From positions 1,149,670 through 1,213,669 of the forward strand of contig NZ_JAGYPL010000002.1 in the NCBI RefSeq assembly GCF_018343715.1: a stretch of DNA of 64,000 bases, read 5' to 3'. Source of the stretch: Bacillus sp. FJAT-49711. GTDB lineage: Bacteria > Bacillota > Bacilli > Bacillales > Bacillaceae_C. The position numbers and the translations under genes were made by a program. The notes under the pieces were generated by a model, which searched no databases, was not told the origin of the DNA, and saw only the letters and a list, made by a program, of their open reading frames with translations. Below, one piece after another: positions 19,035 to 28,156 of the stretch (position 1 is the first letter of the stretch; every line of letters starts with the position of its first letter).

Positions 19035-20390
19035 ATGAAGAAGAAAGCTCTGCTAGCATTACTTTTCGGAGTAATAGCTTTATTATTAGTTGCTTGCGCA
19101 GGTGAAAGTTCGGGTGGTTCAAGTGATTCAGGTGGCTCCGGGGATGCGGAAGAAACGGTTGTTATTGGAGATGATGTTGAAGGTGCAACTGAATTATCAT
19201 TCTGGACATTCGCATCATTGCACATGGAATTTTTTGAAGATGCCGTTCCACGTTGGAATGAAGCAAATCCAGACAGGCCCATAACATTGAAAGCGGAAAC
19301 CTTCCCTTATGATCAAATGCACAACAACTTACTACTAGCCTTACAATCTGGTACAGGTGCACCAGATATCGTTGATATTGAAATTAGCCGTTTCCCGAAT
19401 TATCTGCAAGGGGAACCTCAACTACTGCCAATGAATCAGTTTGTTGAACCTGAAATAGATAATTACGTTCAATCTCGTTTTGAAATTTACAGTAAAGACG
19501 GGCAGTATTATGGTATGCCAACCCATGTTGGCGCTTCCGTAATGTATTATAATACTGAAATTATGGATGCAGCTGGTGTCGATATTGATTCAATCAAAAC
19601 TTGGGATGATTTTGTAGAAGCTGGTAAAAAAGTAATCGCAAATACAGATTCTATGATGTACAACGTTGTGACTGATGACTATATTCCGTTATGGTCAATG
19701 ATTAGTCAACGTGACTCGGATTGGTTTGATAAGGATGGCAAACTTACGCTTGATAATCAAGCTAATATTGACACACTTCAATTCTTACATGACATGCTTT
19801 ATGTGCATAAAATTGCAGAAATTACCCCAGGTGGTCAACCACATGCTGAAGAATTTTATGCGTATTTTAATGAGGGCGGAGCGGCCGCTATTACTATGCC
19901 GATGTGGTATATGGGTAGATTTATAGAATATATGCCAGACCTTAAAGGTAAAATTGCAGTTCGTCCAATGCCAGCTTGGGAACCAGGCGGAAAACGTTCA
20001 GCTGGTATGGGTGGAACAGGTACAGTTGTAACAAACCAAACTAAGCACCCTGAACTTGCAAAAGAATTTTTAGCTTTCGCGAAACTATCTAAAGAAGCCA
20101 ATATTAAATTATGGACGGTTCTAGGCTTCGATCCTCCTAGATGGGATGTTTGGGAAAGTGATGAAGTTAAAGTAGATAATAAGTTCTATCAATACTTCGG
20201 GGACAACATATTTGATGTATTGTTAGAGGTTAAAGATGAAATTAATCCGGTTAAAATCACTGAATACACTCCTGATGTCGCAACAGAAATAAATACCAAT
20301 ACAGTAAACAATGTAATTCGACAGCAAACACAAACGGCTGAAGAGGCATTAAAACAGTCGCAAAAAACGATTGAAGCTAATATGCAGTAA
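19035..20390 (+). CDS. araN: Arabinose/arabino-oligosaccharide-binding lipoprotein (AraN-like)
   Basis: Start chosen at the ATG at 19035, 6 bp after a run of seven G; an ATG at 19032 and a TTG at 19020 are alternatives. The product is 451 aa. Residues 1-18 are a lipoprotein signal with lipobox LVAC, followed by a Ser/Gly linker and a SBP_bac_1 domain (LSFWTFASLHMEFFEDAVPRW onward). It captures sugar for the permeases at 20616 and 21558. AraR-like sites upstream and a neighbouring arabinanase support arabino-oligosaccharides as ligand. It could equally be the counterpart of Geobacillus AbnE. Confidence 0.75.
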   Translation: MKKKALLALLFGVIALLLVACAGESSGGSSDSGGSGDAEETVVIGDDVEGATELSFWTFASLHMEFFEDAVPRWNEANPDRPITLKAETFPYDQMHNNLLLALQSGTGAPDIVDIEISRFPNYLQGEPQLLPMNQFVEPEIDNYVQSRFEIYSKDGQYYGMPTHVGASVMYYNTEIMDAAGVDIDSIKTWDDFVEAGKKVIANTDSMMYNVVTDDYIPLWSMISQRDSDWFDKDGKLTLDNQANIDTLQFLHDMLYVHKIAEITPGGQPHAEEFYAYFNEGGAAAITMPMWYMGRFIEYMPDLKGKIAVRPMPAWEPGGKRSAGMGGTGTVVTNQTKHPELAKEFLAFAKLSKEANIKLWTVLGFDPPRWDVWESDEVKVDNKFYQYFGDNIFDVLLEVKDEINPVKITEYTPDVATEINTNTVNNVIRQQTQTAEEALKQSQKTIEANMQ

Positions 20391-20399
20391 TGAAAAACT

Positions 20400-20436
20400 A
20401 AATTGCAAGGCACATATTCATGTACCTTGCAATTTT
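20400..20436 (+). terminator. Hairpin between binding protein and permeases
   Basis: AAATTGCAAGG and CCTTGCAATTT form a perfect 11-bp stem with a short T-run (TTTT). Placed just after the binding-protein gene, it would let part of the transcripts stop there, giving more binding protein than permease. Confidence 0.65.
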
Positions 20437-20524
20437 GCTGATTCGTAAAGAATCCTAGAAATAGTTTATTTATAGACCTTTCCATTAAAAAATCCAGAAT
20501 AGACCAATGTGACTCTATGATAAT

Positions 20525-20542
20525 AACTCGTACGTACAATAT
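20525..20542. promoter_or_regulatory. AraR-type operator before the permeases
   Basis: AACTCGTACGTACAATAT contains the CGTACGTACAA core and is the closest match in the window to the AraR pattern I recall. It lies between the intra-operon hairpin and the first permease, which suggests that the permeases also have their own AraR-controlled promoter. Confidence 0.6.
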
Positions 20543-20615
20543 AAAAAATGATTCATGCAATAAGACCATATTCAATCTATGGTTTGATTAATCTATTTAA
20601 GGAGGGATATATTTC

Positions 20616-21557
20616 ATGTTGGAAACATCAAAAGGTACATTGCCCCAATTACCTGTTAAAAGTCCTAATAAATTCCTAACCTTTTTAAACTCTAAGAAAG
20701 TCGTCCCATATGTATTTATTGCACCATTTGTCCTTTCATTTTTGGTTTTCACCTTTTATCCATCCATTAAGGGAATGATGATGAGCTTTCAAAAAGTGTT
20801 GCCAGGGCAGGTGACATTTGTTGGATTAAGCAATTATCGAAGAATTTTTAATCCAACTTTTTATAAAGCACTTTCCAATACGTCCATTTATGTAGTCCTA
20901 ACCGTAGTAATATTAGTCATTGTACCAATTATATTAGCTGTGCTGCTAGATTCAAAGTTTGTTAAATTTAAAACCACTTTCAGAGCTTCCTTATTTCTCC
21001 CAGCCTTAACTTCAACGATTGTCGCGGGTATGATTTTTCGGTTAATGTTCGGGGAAACGAATTCTGCAGTAGGTAACCAAATTATTGGTTTATTTGGATT
21101 TGCACCGATCGAATGGAAATATCATGCTTGGTCGGGGATGTTTTTGATGGTTGTCCTTTGTTGTTGGCGCTGGATGGGGGTTAATATTCTATATTTCCTA
21201 GCTGCCCTGCAAAATATTCCAGATGAATTATATGAAGCGGCCGATATAGATGGTGCAACGAGATTTCAGAAGTTTCGATTTGTTACACTTCCCTTCTTAA
21301 AACCAATCACTATATTCGTTGCGACGATTTCAGTTATTGGCGGGTTTCGGATGTTTGAAGAAAGTTTTGTTTATTGGACGGCTGGATCACCGGGTAATAT
21401 TGGTTTATCCGTAGTCGGTTATATTTATCAACAAGGAATTCAACAAAATGATATGGGATTTGGTGCTGCAATTGGTGTTGTCCTGATGATCATTATTTTT
21501 ATAGTAAGCGTAATTCAATTGTTACTTACCGGCGCGTTTAAAAGGAGTGATGAATAG
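20616..21557 (+). CDS. araP: Arabino-oligosaccharide ABC permease (AraP-like, MalF-type)
   Basis: 313 aa, six membrane segments after a cytoplasmic tail of about 28 residues. The EAA loop reads EAADIDGAT at 207-215. The ATG follows AAGGAGGG. It forms the channel together with the next gene and is served by the binding protein at 19035. As with AraPQ of B. subtilis there is no ATPase in the operon; MsmX is the known shared partner in that species. The araP name rests on context and general similarity. Confidence 0.75.
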   Translation: MLETSKGTLPQLPVKSPNKFLTFLNSKKVVPYVFIAPFVLSFLVFTFYPSIKGMMMSFQKVLPGQVTFVGLSNYRRIFNPTFYKALSNTSIYVVLTVVILVIVPIILAVLLDSKFVKFKTTFRASLFLPALTSTIVAGMIFRLMFGETNSAVGNQIIGLFGFAPIEWKYHAWSGMFLMVVLCCWRWMGVNILYFLAALQNIPDELYEAADIDGATRFQKFRFVTLPFLKPITIFVATISVIGGFRMFEESFVYWTAGSPGNIGLSVVGYIYQQGIQQNDMGFGAAIGVVLMIIIFIVSVIQLLLTGAFKRSDE

Positions 21558-22397
21558 ATGAAGAAAAACAATAATATGGGACTAAAATGGGTCGCTAATA
21601 TGAGCTTTGCGATCATTTCCTTAATCGCGTTGTTTCCGATTCTGATTTTATTGCTATCCTCCTTCAGACCATCATCAGAGTTGATGCGTAACGGCATTAG
21701 CTTAACATTCGACATCAGTTCATTAAACTTAGCAAACTATACGTACATATTTTCACAAGCTGCGACATATTGGGGATGGTACGGAAACAGTTTAATTATT
21801 TCAGGTCTGACGATCGTTCTTTCGCTATTTTTCTCAGCAATGGTCGGATATGCATTAGCTGTATATGATTTTAAGGGAAGAAACTTTTTCTTCATACTTG
21901 TTTTGTTTATATTGATGGTGCCATTTGAAATTTTGATGTTGCCTCTTTATCAAATGATGATTGGCTGGAAATTAATTAATACATATACGGCCGTTATGTT
22001 ACCAGCTATTGTTTCGCCAATCGCCGTCTTTTTCTTTAGACAATACGCACTTGGTCTTCCGAGGGAATTAATGGACTCGGCTAGAATTGATGGATCAACT
22101 GAATATGGTATTTATTTTAAGATTATGTTCCCATTAATGGGACCTTCGTTAGCTGCGATGGCCATCCTTCTAGGATTAGGGAGCTGGAATAACTTCCTAT
22201 GGCCGTTAATTGTGCTGCGCTCGAATGCCATGTTTACGCTGCCAATTGGTCTTGCTACACTCTTGACGCCATATGGAAATAACTATGATATCCTCATTGC
22301 CGGCTCAATGATGACCATCGTTCCTATCATAATATTATTTATTTTCTTCCAACGTTATTTTGTTGCCGGGTTAACGGTTGGAGGAGTAAAAGGATAG
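21558..22397 (+). CDS. araQ: Arabino-oligosaccharide ABC permease (AraQ-like, MalG-type)
   Basis: 279 aa with six membrane segments and the EAA loop DSARIDGST at 173-181. The ATG immediately follows the stop of the AraP-like gene, with AAAGGAGTGA inside that gene as ribosome site, so the two are coupled. The C-terminus (FVAGLTVGGVKG) is typical of MalG-type subunits. Confidence 0.75.
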   Translation: MKKNNNMGLKWVANMSFAIISLIALFPILILLLSSFRPSSELMRNGISLTFDISSLNLANYTYIFSQAATYWGWYGNSLIISGLTIVLSLFFSAMVGYALAVYDFKGRNFFFILVLFILMVPFEILMLPLYQMMIGWKLINTYTAVMLPAIVSPIAVFFFRQYALGLPRELMDSARIDGSTEYGIYFKIMFPLMGPSLAAMAILLGLGSWNNFLWPLIVLRSNAMFTLPIGLATLLTPYGNNYDILIAGSMMTIVPIIILFIFFQRYFVAGLTVGGVKG

Positions 22398-22427
22398 AAA
22401 TTAAGGGGAAAAGGGTGACTGACAACC

Positions 22428-23048
22428 ATGGATGGTAAACGGATTGTCTCTACACTTGATCGTTTATTTCAATGGATTATGCGCCTAGCCGCAGTGAATG
22501 GGCTATGGATTCTGTTCACTGCTTTTGGACTTTTTGCAGGTGGGGTTTTTCCGGCTACAGTGGCGGCATTAGGAGTATCGAGAAAGTGGATAATGGGGGA
22601 ACAAGAACTAAAGCTTTGGAAAACATTTAAACAAATATACTTTCAAGAGTTTGTCGGTGCCAATATATTAGGTTGGATTTTGTCGATTGTCGGGGGCTTG
22701 CTGTATCTTAATTACAAAGTGCTGGCCGACGCGGCGAGTGAAATTTTATTTATCATACCATTTATGTTCTACCTTATTCTATTTTTCTATTGCATTATCC
22801 TTTTATGGACATTCCCACTGCTTGTCCATTATAAAGCTACATGGTTTCAACATTTGAGGAATGCACTTATCATCGGATTATCTAAAATACATTATACTGC
22901 CGCAAGTGGGCTTGTGATCATTAGTGTCATTTTCTTTTCCTTGGAGTTCCCTGGAATGATTCCGTTCTTTTCAATTAGTATCGCGGCATTAGGATGCATG
23001 TGGTTTTCATTAAAAATATTCCAAGGAATGGATAATAGGGTTTCTTGA
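22428..23048 (+). CDS. YesL-family (DUF624) membrane protein
   Basis: 206 aa with five to six hydrophobic segments. The motif AGGVFPATVAALGVSRKW near residue 40 is the YesL hallmark and aligns with PIITIFPATAAMFSVVRQW of the minus-strand copy at 8762. It follows the AraQ-like gene by 30 bp in the same operon. YesL proteins accompany sugar importers and carbohydrate-active enzymes in Firmicutes; no function is established. Confidence 0.8.
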   Translation: MDGKRIVSTLDRLFQWIMRLAAVNGLWILFTAFGLFAGGVFPATVAALGVSRKWIMGEQELKLWKTFKQIYFQEFVGANILGWILSIVGGLLYLNYKVLADAASEILFIIPFMFYLILFFYCIILLWTFPLLVHYKATWFQHLRNALIIGLSKIHYTAASGLVIISVIFFSLEFPGMIPFFSISIAALGCMWFSLKIFQGMDNRVS

Positions 23049-23072
23049 ATCAAAAAGAAGTCCTTAAAAATA

Positions 23073-23112
23073 AATCAGGTGGAAAAAACATTTTGTATTT
23101 CTCCACCTGATT
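23073..23112 (+). terminator. Terminator upstream of the arabinanase gene
   Basis: AATCAGGTGGA and TCCACCTGATT form a perfect 11-bp stem. Flanking sequence (about 23050-23200) recurs in diverged form after the arabinanase gene at about 26075-26225, so the gene is bracketed by direct repeats. Confidence 0.7.
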
Positions 23113-23233
23113 CTATCGTATGAAAATACAAGATCTTATTCCTGAATCGGTCACAATAGAGACTGAATTTGTAAAAAAGTGAAAATTTTGTTCCTGAATT
23201 TCTACACTTAACTAAATAAATGGAGGCTTTTGA

Positions 23234-26068
23234 ATGAGTAAAAAATCGGCACGTCTGCTAATGCTCGTTTTACTAACATTACTATTAGTTACTCCAAGCA
23301 GTGTAATGGGCAACGAATATGAATCTAACCAAATCGAAGGTGAAGCTCCAGTGTTTGACAATGTATCAGTACATGATCCTTCTATTATTAAAGAAGGTGA
23401 CACCTATTATGTTTTCGGCACACATATTGAAGGGGCCAAATCGAATGATTTAATGAGCTGGACGAGATTTACGAATGGGTATAAAACTCCGGGCAACGCG
23501 CTTTATGGGGATCTTTCTGCTAACCTCGCGGAGTCATTTAAATGGGCAGGTGAAGATGATTCAGATAGTAAAGGTGGATTTGCCGTCTGGGCACCGGAAA
23601 TCTTTTGGAATGAGCATTACATGAATGAAGACGGGTCAAAAGGTGCTTATATGATGTACTATAGCGCCTCATCCACTTATATTCGTTCCGCCATTGGCTA
23701 TGCCGTTTCAAAAAATATTGAAGGACCTTATACGTATGTCGATACGATTATGTACTCTGGTTTTACTAGGGATGAGGCGTATGATGCTAATAGTGAAATC
23801 AATAAAAAATGGGATAATACGAATATAAAAGAGTTGATTGATGATGGTACATTAACCGACACAAGAGCGGGTTGGTTTAATAGTAATGGATCGTATAATA
23901 ACGGAAACTTCCCAAATGCAATTGATGCAAATCTCTTTTATGACGATGCTGGAAAGCTTTGGATGACTTACGGCTCGTGGTCCGGAGGAATTTTTATCCT
24001 CGAAATTGATAAAACAACTGGAAAAGCGATCTACCCGGGGAAAGATGGAACGACTTCCGATGGAAGATTAATTGATCGCTATTTTGGGACGAAAATATCC
24101 GGTGGGTACGGAAAATCAGGTGAAGGTCCTTATGTTGTGTATGATCAAAAAATGAAATACTACTATTTGTACGTTACGACTGGATGGCTTGCAGCTGATG
24201 GTGAGTACAATATGAGGGTGTTTAGATCGACGAATCCGTCCGGCCCGTATGTAGATGCAATGGGACAAAATGCAGTTCTACCAGGAAACGTTGACCATTC
24301 TCCATATGGAAATAAAATAATGGGACACTTCTTATTTGAAAGAAACGTAGGAGACCCTGGTACAGGAATTGGATATGGGTATTTGTCGCCTGGACATAAT
24401 TCCGTCTTTTATGATGAAGACGAAGGCAAACAATTTTTAGTATTCCATACACGCTTCCCGCAAAGAGGGGAAACACACGAGGTTCGCGTACACCAATTAT
24501 TTATCAACAAAGATGGCTGGCCAGTTGCCGCACCATATCGCTATACAGGTGAAAAACTTGAAAAAATTAATAAAGAAGACATTGCCGGAGACTATCAATT
24601 TATTAATCATGGAAAAGATATTTCCAAGACACTAAAAAAGGCTATAACAGTCACATTAAATAAGGACGGCACCCTTTCCGGAGCGAATGGTTCATGGGAA
24701 TTGGTTGACGATTATCATGCTATGGTCACGATTGATGGCAAAACATATAACGGTGTATTTTTACGTCAATGGAACTCGGTCGTTAATAAAGTGGGCATGA
24801 CATTTACTGCGTTATCTAGCGAAGGTGTTTCTATTTGGGGCATAAAAACAATCGAGCGAACAGATGAAGAAATAGTTGAGCTGATTAAAAATCAGTTGAC
24901 TCTTGGTGATACGAGTGCTGTCATTGCAAACTTGGAATTGCCGACAGAAGGAGCACGTGGAACGCAAATTTCATGGGAATCCTCTAACCCTGAAGTTGTA
25001 TCGGCACAAGGTGTCGTGAATCGACCAGTCGCTGGAGCGGGAAATGCGACCGTCACCTTAACTGCAACTATTACAAAAGGTGATGCTACCGCTGTAAAAA
25101 CATTCACGATTATTGTCCTTGCCGAAAAGGACGCCAGGTTAGTGGCTCATTATACGTTTGAAGGCGACTTATCCGATCGAACTAAAAATGTAGCTGCAGG
25201 AACTGTTACAGGGAATCGAATCGATAACAGTGGAGGCGAAATTTCATATGGAGATGGGATTGTGGGTCAAGGAGCCGATTTCGATGGAGAATCTGGCGTT
25301 AGGCTGCCAAACGGATTAATCTCCAGCAATCAATATTCTGTATCCTTTTGGCTAAACCCGGATCAGCTCACCGATTTTACAACGACTTTCTTTGGAGCAA
25401 GAACAAATGAAAATTGGGTGAGTGTTGTTCCAAAAGGTCCAGTTAATAGTGAAACGATGGTTTGGTCAGGTTCCGCTTGGTACGATGCGAATACAAGAAT
25501 GCAGATTCCGAAAAATGAATGGTCTCATATCGCCTTCACAGTGGATGAAGGGAAAATCAATGTGTATGTAAATGGTGTGAACAGGTTTTCTGGAGTGGGT
25601 TTCCCGAATGTATTTACGTCGACAAACGCCGTCTTTGCATTGGGTGTAAATTATTGGGATCTTCCCTTTAAAGGCTTAATGGATGAGCTGCTTATTTATG
25701 ACGGAATCGTTTTAACCGAAGAGGAAGTTAAAACATATTACAATACAGGTGAAATTCCAAGAGAGGAAAAACCGAGTATAGAATTGGTTAAAGAGCGAAT
25801 CCAACAATATGTTGCGAATCCTGGCATCCGTAATTCATTGGTTGTTCAGTTGGACAACGCCCAAAGAGACTTTAATCAAATGGAAAAATTCCTCAACGAG
25901 GGCAAGGAAAAACAAGCGGAGCAATCAGAATTCAATGGATATAAAAAATTGGAACATGTCAAAGAGCGTATTGAACAGCATTCCGGTAAACATATCGAAG
26001 AGGGAAATGCCGAACAGTTGATTAGTATGATGGAATATATATTGGAAAATCAGACACCGAGTTCTTAA
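23234..26068 (+). CDS. abnA: Secreted GH43 endo-alpha-1,5-L-arabinanase with LamG and FIMAH domains
   Basis: 944 aa. A signal peptide (1-26) precedes a GH43 propeller with base Asp48 (VHDPSI), Asp231 (NAIDANLF) and acid Glu297 (SGEGPYV). Residues about 450-545 form a small beta-domain that goes with large arabinanases. Residues about 557-625 are an atrophied bacterial Ig-like domain (ISWESSNPEVVS). Residues about 630-795 form a LamG/concanavalin-like domain with the motifs VSFWLNPD and WSHIAFTVD. The C-terminus (about 860-940) is a FIMAH helical module. It would cut arabinan outside the cell, with the appendages binding glycan or wall. The abnA name follows the enzyme class, not proven orthology. 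Confidence 0.88.
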   Translation: MSKKSARLLMLVLLTLLLVTPSSVMGNEYESNQIEGEAPVFDNVSVHDPSIIKEGDTYYVFGTHIEGAKSNDLMSWTRFTNGYKTPGNALYGDLSANLAESFKWAGEDDSDSKGGFAVWAPEIFWNEHYMNEDGSKGAYMMYYSASSTYIRSAIGYAVSKNIEGPYTYVDTIMYSGFTRDEAYDANSEINKKWDNTNIKELIDDGTLTDTRAGWFNSNGSYNNGNFPNAIDANLFYDDAGKLWMTYGSWSGGIFILEIDKTTGKAIYPGKDGTTSDGRLIDRYFGTKISGGYGKSGEGPYVVYDQKMKYYYLYVTTGWLAADGEYNMRVFRSTNPSGPYVDAMGQNAVLPGNVDHSPYGNKIMGHFLFERNVGDPGTGIGYGYLSPGHNSVFYDEDEGKQFLVFHTRFPQRGETHEVRVHQLFINKDGWPVAAPYRYTGEKLEKINKEDIAGDYQFINHGKDISKTLKKAITVTLNKDGTLSGANGSWELVDDYHAMVTIDGKTYNGVFLRQWNSVVNKVGMTFTALSSEGVSIWGIKTIERTDEEIVELIKNQLTLGDTSAVIANLELPTEGARGTQISWESSNPEVVSAQGVVNRPVAGAGNATVTLTATITKGDATAVKTFTIIVLAEKDARLVAHYTFEGDLSDRTKNVAAGTVTGNRIDNSGGEISYGDGIVGQGADFDGESGVRLPNGLISSNQYSVSFWLNPDQLTDFTTTFFGARTNENWVSVVPKGPVNSETMVWSGSAWYDANTRMQIPKNEWSHIAFTVDEGKINVYVNGVNRFSGVGFPNVFTSTNAVFALGVNYWDLPFKGLMDELLIYDGIVLTEEEVKTYYNTGEIPREEKPSIELVKERIQQYVANPGIRNSLVVQLDNAQRDFNQMEKFLNEGKEKQAEQSEFNGYKKLEHVKERIEQHSGKHIEEGNAEQLISMMEYILENQTPSS

Positions 26069-26095
26069 TACTAGAAAAAAAGCAGTCTTAACATA

Positions 26096-26136
26096 AATCA
26101 GGTGGAAAAAAATTTGTTGTTTTTCTCCACCTGATT
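26096..26136. terminator. Terminator between arabinanase and rsgI
   Basis: AATCAGGTGGA / TCCACCTGATT stem followed by TTTGT. It has the same stem as the hairpin at 23073. It lies between convergent genes and can serve both strands. Confidence 0.75.
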
Positions 26137-26285
26137 TTGTCGTTAGAAATACACGAATTTAATCTTGAATAGCGCCCAATCAGGACAAAGTTGTGACCAA
26201 TCGACCATTTTGTTCCCGAATCGTTTTCCATCATGAAGGAGCTAAACTTGGCTAGTTTAAAGAATACTTAAATATCTTTATTGGA

Positions 26286-27314
26286 TTACGGCTTTTTAAC
26301 CTTACCCTGATTGTTTTCTTGACCTTTTCCTTTAGAGGGATGGTTTGGATTTGTCTTATTTGCATTATTTTTTGCCTCAGGCGGATGCTCTTGATTTTTA
26401 ACATTTTCTTTCTTAGGATTAACCTCTTCGGTATTTTGAGTCTTTGTTATTTTTGAATTGCTTGGCTGCTTTTTTTCTTCCTGCTTTTCAATTGATTGAA
26501 TATCAGGATCAGCTTGCCTATTCGGCTGCTTAGGGATGTCTTGTTCTTTTTGCGGTTTTACAGAATTTTGTTTATCCTCTTGTGCCTTTTTCTGATTTAT
26601 TGGATTTACATTCTTTTGTTGTTCGGTCTCTGGCAAAAAATCCTTTTCCTCAGGTATATCAACTTGTTGTTTACTCTTTATAAATTCGTGGACGGACATT
26701 TGCTGCTCATCCGCCATCACCTTGTCCTCAGATGTGCTTTCGTTATATTCCAAGGTTAGTTCTTTATGTGCCCTTTGAATACCGCTTACTGCCTTTTCCA
26801 AAATTTCTTGAACCTTATCATTTCTTTCGCTGTCAGGAAAGATCGTCGTAATCATAACTTGTACGTCACTTGTTTGTTTCGGTGAATCCTTTATTGCACT
26901 TTCTAATACATCACGTATTGGTTTCCCTTTCCATTCATCAAAGCTGTCCTCAAGTTCAGTAGACGTTCCATTCAATTGTCGCAAGGAAATAACATGCCCT
27001 TTCTGATTTACGCCAAACTCCAAAGCCTCGCCTGACTCCAATTGGACATATGCCATCACCTTGTCTGTATTCGGAACTAAAGATGAAACGATGAAAAAGA
27101 GAAGCACTGCCGCCATCATAAGCGACCCGTAGAATAGAGGCTTTGTTTTTCTAACGAATAGAGAAGGCCCATGAAGTTGAATAAATTCAACTTCATCTCC
27201 TATTTCTGATTTTTCATCCAGAGGAATTCCTCGTAAAAATTCCCCTTTATCTGTTAGAAGTATCGTATAATATTTTTTCTTTTCGCAAACAATGCCTCTC
27301 TTTTTCCGCATCAT
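26286..27314 (-). CDS. rsgI: Anti-sigma-I factor RsgI
   Basis: 342 aa. The N-terminal cytoplasmic RsgI domain (1-56) binds and holds SigI. One membrane segment follows (about 60-80), then a small extracytoplasmic domain (about 86-175). A long disordered tail rich in Lys, Glu, Gln, Asn and Pro runs to the C-terminus (about 195-342). In family members I recall, the juxtamembrane domain carries a DINPS-like Asn-Pro autocleavage motif; here the equivalent stretch reads QLESGE (91-96), so the motif appears absent. Start and sigI stop overlap as ATGA, so translation is coupled. Confidence 0.88.
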   Translation of the reverse strand: MMRKKRGIVCEKKKYYTILLTDKGEFLRGIPLDEKSEIGDEVEFIQLHGPSLFVRKTKPLFYGSLMMAAVLLFFIVSSLVPNTDKVMAYVQLESGEALEFGVNQKGHVISLRQLNGTSTELEDSFDEWKGKPIRDVLESAIKDSPKQTSDVQVMITTIFPDSERNDKVQEILEKAVSGIQRAHKELTLEYNESTSEDKVMADEQQMSVHEFIKSKQQVDIPEEKDFLPETEQQKNVNPINQKKAQEDKQNSVKPQKEQDIPKQPNRQADPDIQSIEKQEEKKQPSNSKITKTQNTEEVNPKKENVKNQEHPPEAKNNANKTNPNHPSKGKGQENNQGKVKKP

Positions 27315-28066
27315 AAAAGTTCCTCTCTTATGTATTCCTTTAAGTGCACAAAATTGCTATTAATCAACAGTGTAACCGCAATGATATATCTTCTATGTCG
27401 TTCAATTGTTTTTCTTGAAACGCTAGCGATGGGCACAAGTTCTTTAATAGGTAATTTTTTCTTATCAGTAAGATAATTATATAATTTAGGTGTTTCCGCG
27501 ATGATTTGTGCGATATGAATAGCTGTTTTTCTTGAAGCGGCATGTTTCGGTGAAGATGTGGCTAAAACTTGAAATGACATACCATAGTCTTTTAGTAGTT
27601 TAGAATACTCTTTAATTTCTTCACGGCGTTCTACTGCCTGCTGTTCTTTTAAAAATGAGGAAATCGATATTTCATTAAATATGTGATGCTGATCATCTGC
27701 ACTTGTTTCCCCATTTTCATCTTTTAGAGTAAAAAACGTTTCATTTCTTGTTGATTCACTTCGGATATAATCAATGAGACGTCTCCTTATGATCAAATGA
27801 GAAAAAGTTTTCAACGAAGTATTTTCTTTAGGATTAAAGTTAAGTATAGCTTCATGAAAACCCTTTAAGGCTACACTAAATTCATCATCATGCTCGTTAA
27901 TGAATCGTTTACAAACTAATGAAGCTGTCTTTTTTATGAACGGAGTATACGCGATGAGAAGCTCGTTCATGACCTTCTCATCGCCTTTCTTTGCCCTCAA
28001 TACAAGCTCATTCAATGCTGTATCAGACTTCTTTTTGAATACTCCTTGTATGATAGACAAAAGCAT
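27311..28066 (-). CDS. sigI: RNA polymerase sigma factor SigI
   Basis: Start placed at the ATG at 28066, preceded by GGAGAGG; the longer frame to 28096 lacks a ribosome site. The product is 251 aa, the normal length. The N-terminal part (ALNELVLRAKKGDEKVMNEL, then ISSFLKEQQAVERREEIKEY) has the SigI layout, with a C-terminal helix-turn-helix (IKELVPIASVSRKTIERHRRY). SigI responds to heat in B. subtilis and to extracellular polysaccharide in cellulolytic clostridia. Its position next to a secreted arabinanase makes the second role worth considering. Confidence 0.93.
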   Translation of the reverse strand: MLLSIIQGVFKKKSDTALNELVLRAKKGDEKVMNELLIAYTPFIKKTASLVCKRFINEHDDEFSVALKGFHEAILNFNPKENTSLKTFSHLIIRRRLIDYIRSESTRNETFFTLKDENGETSADDQHHIFNEISISSFLKEQQAVERREEIKEYSKLLKDYGMSFQVLATSSPKHAASRKTAIHIAQIIAETPKLYNYLTDKKKLPIKELVPIASVSRKTIERHRRYIIAVTLLINSNFVHLKEYIREELL

Positions 28067-28156
28067 AAGTACCTCTCCGTTCTCATTAATCAACACAACA
28101 TAACTGTATAGGGTAAAATGAAAATTGAAAAGCAGTTTGCCGAAATCAGTCCGTTC

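Noticed and set aside
20189-20575. 128-codon minus-strand frame
   Set aside because: It is mostly antisense to the AraN-like gene and crosses its terminator and the AraR site; no recognisable protein.
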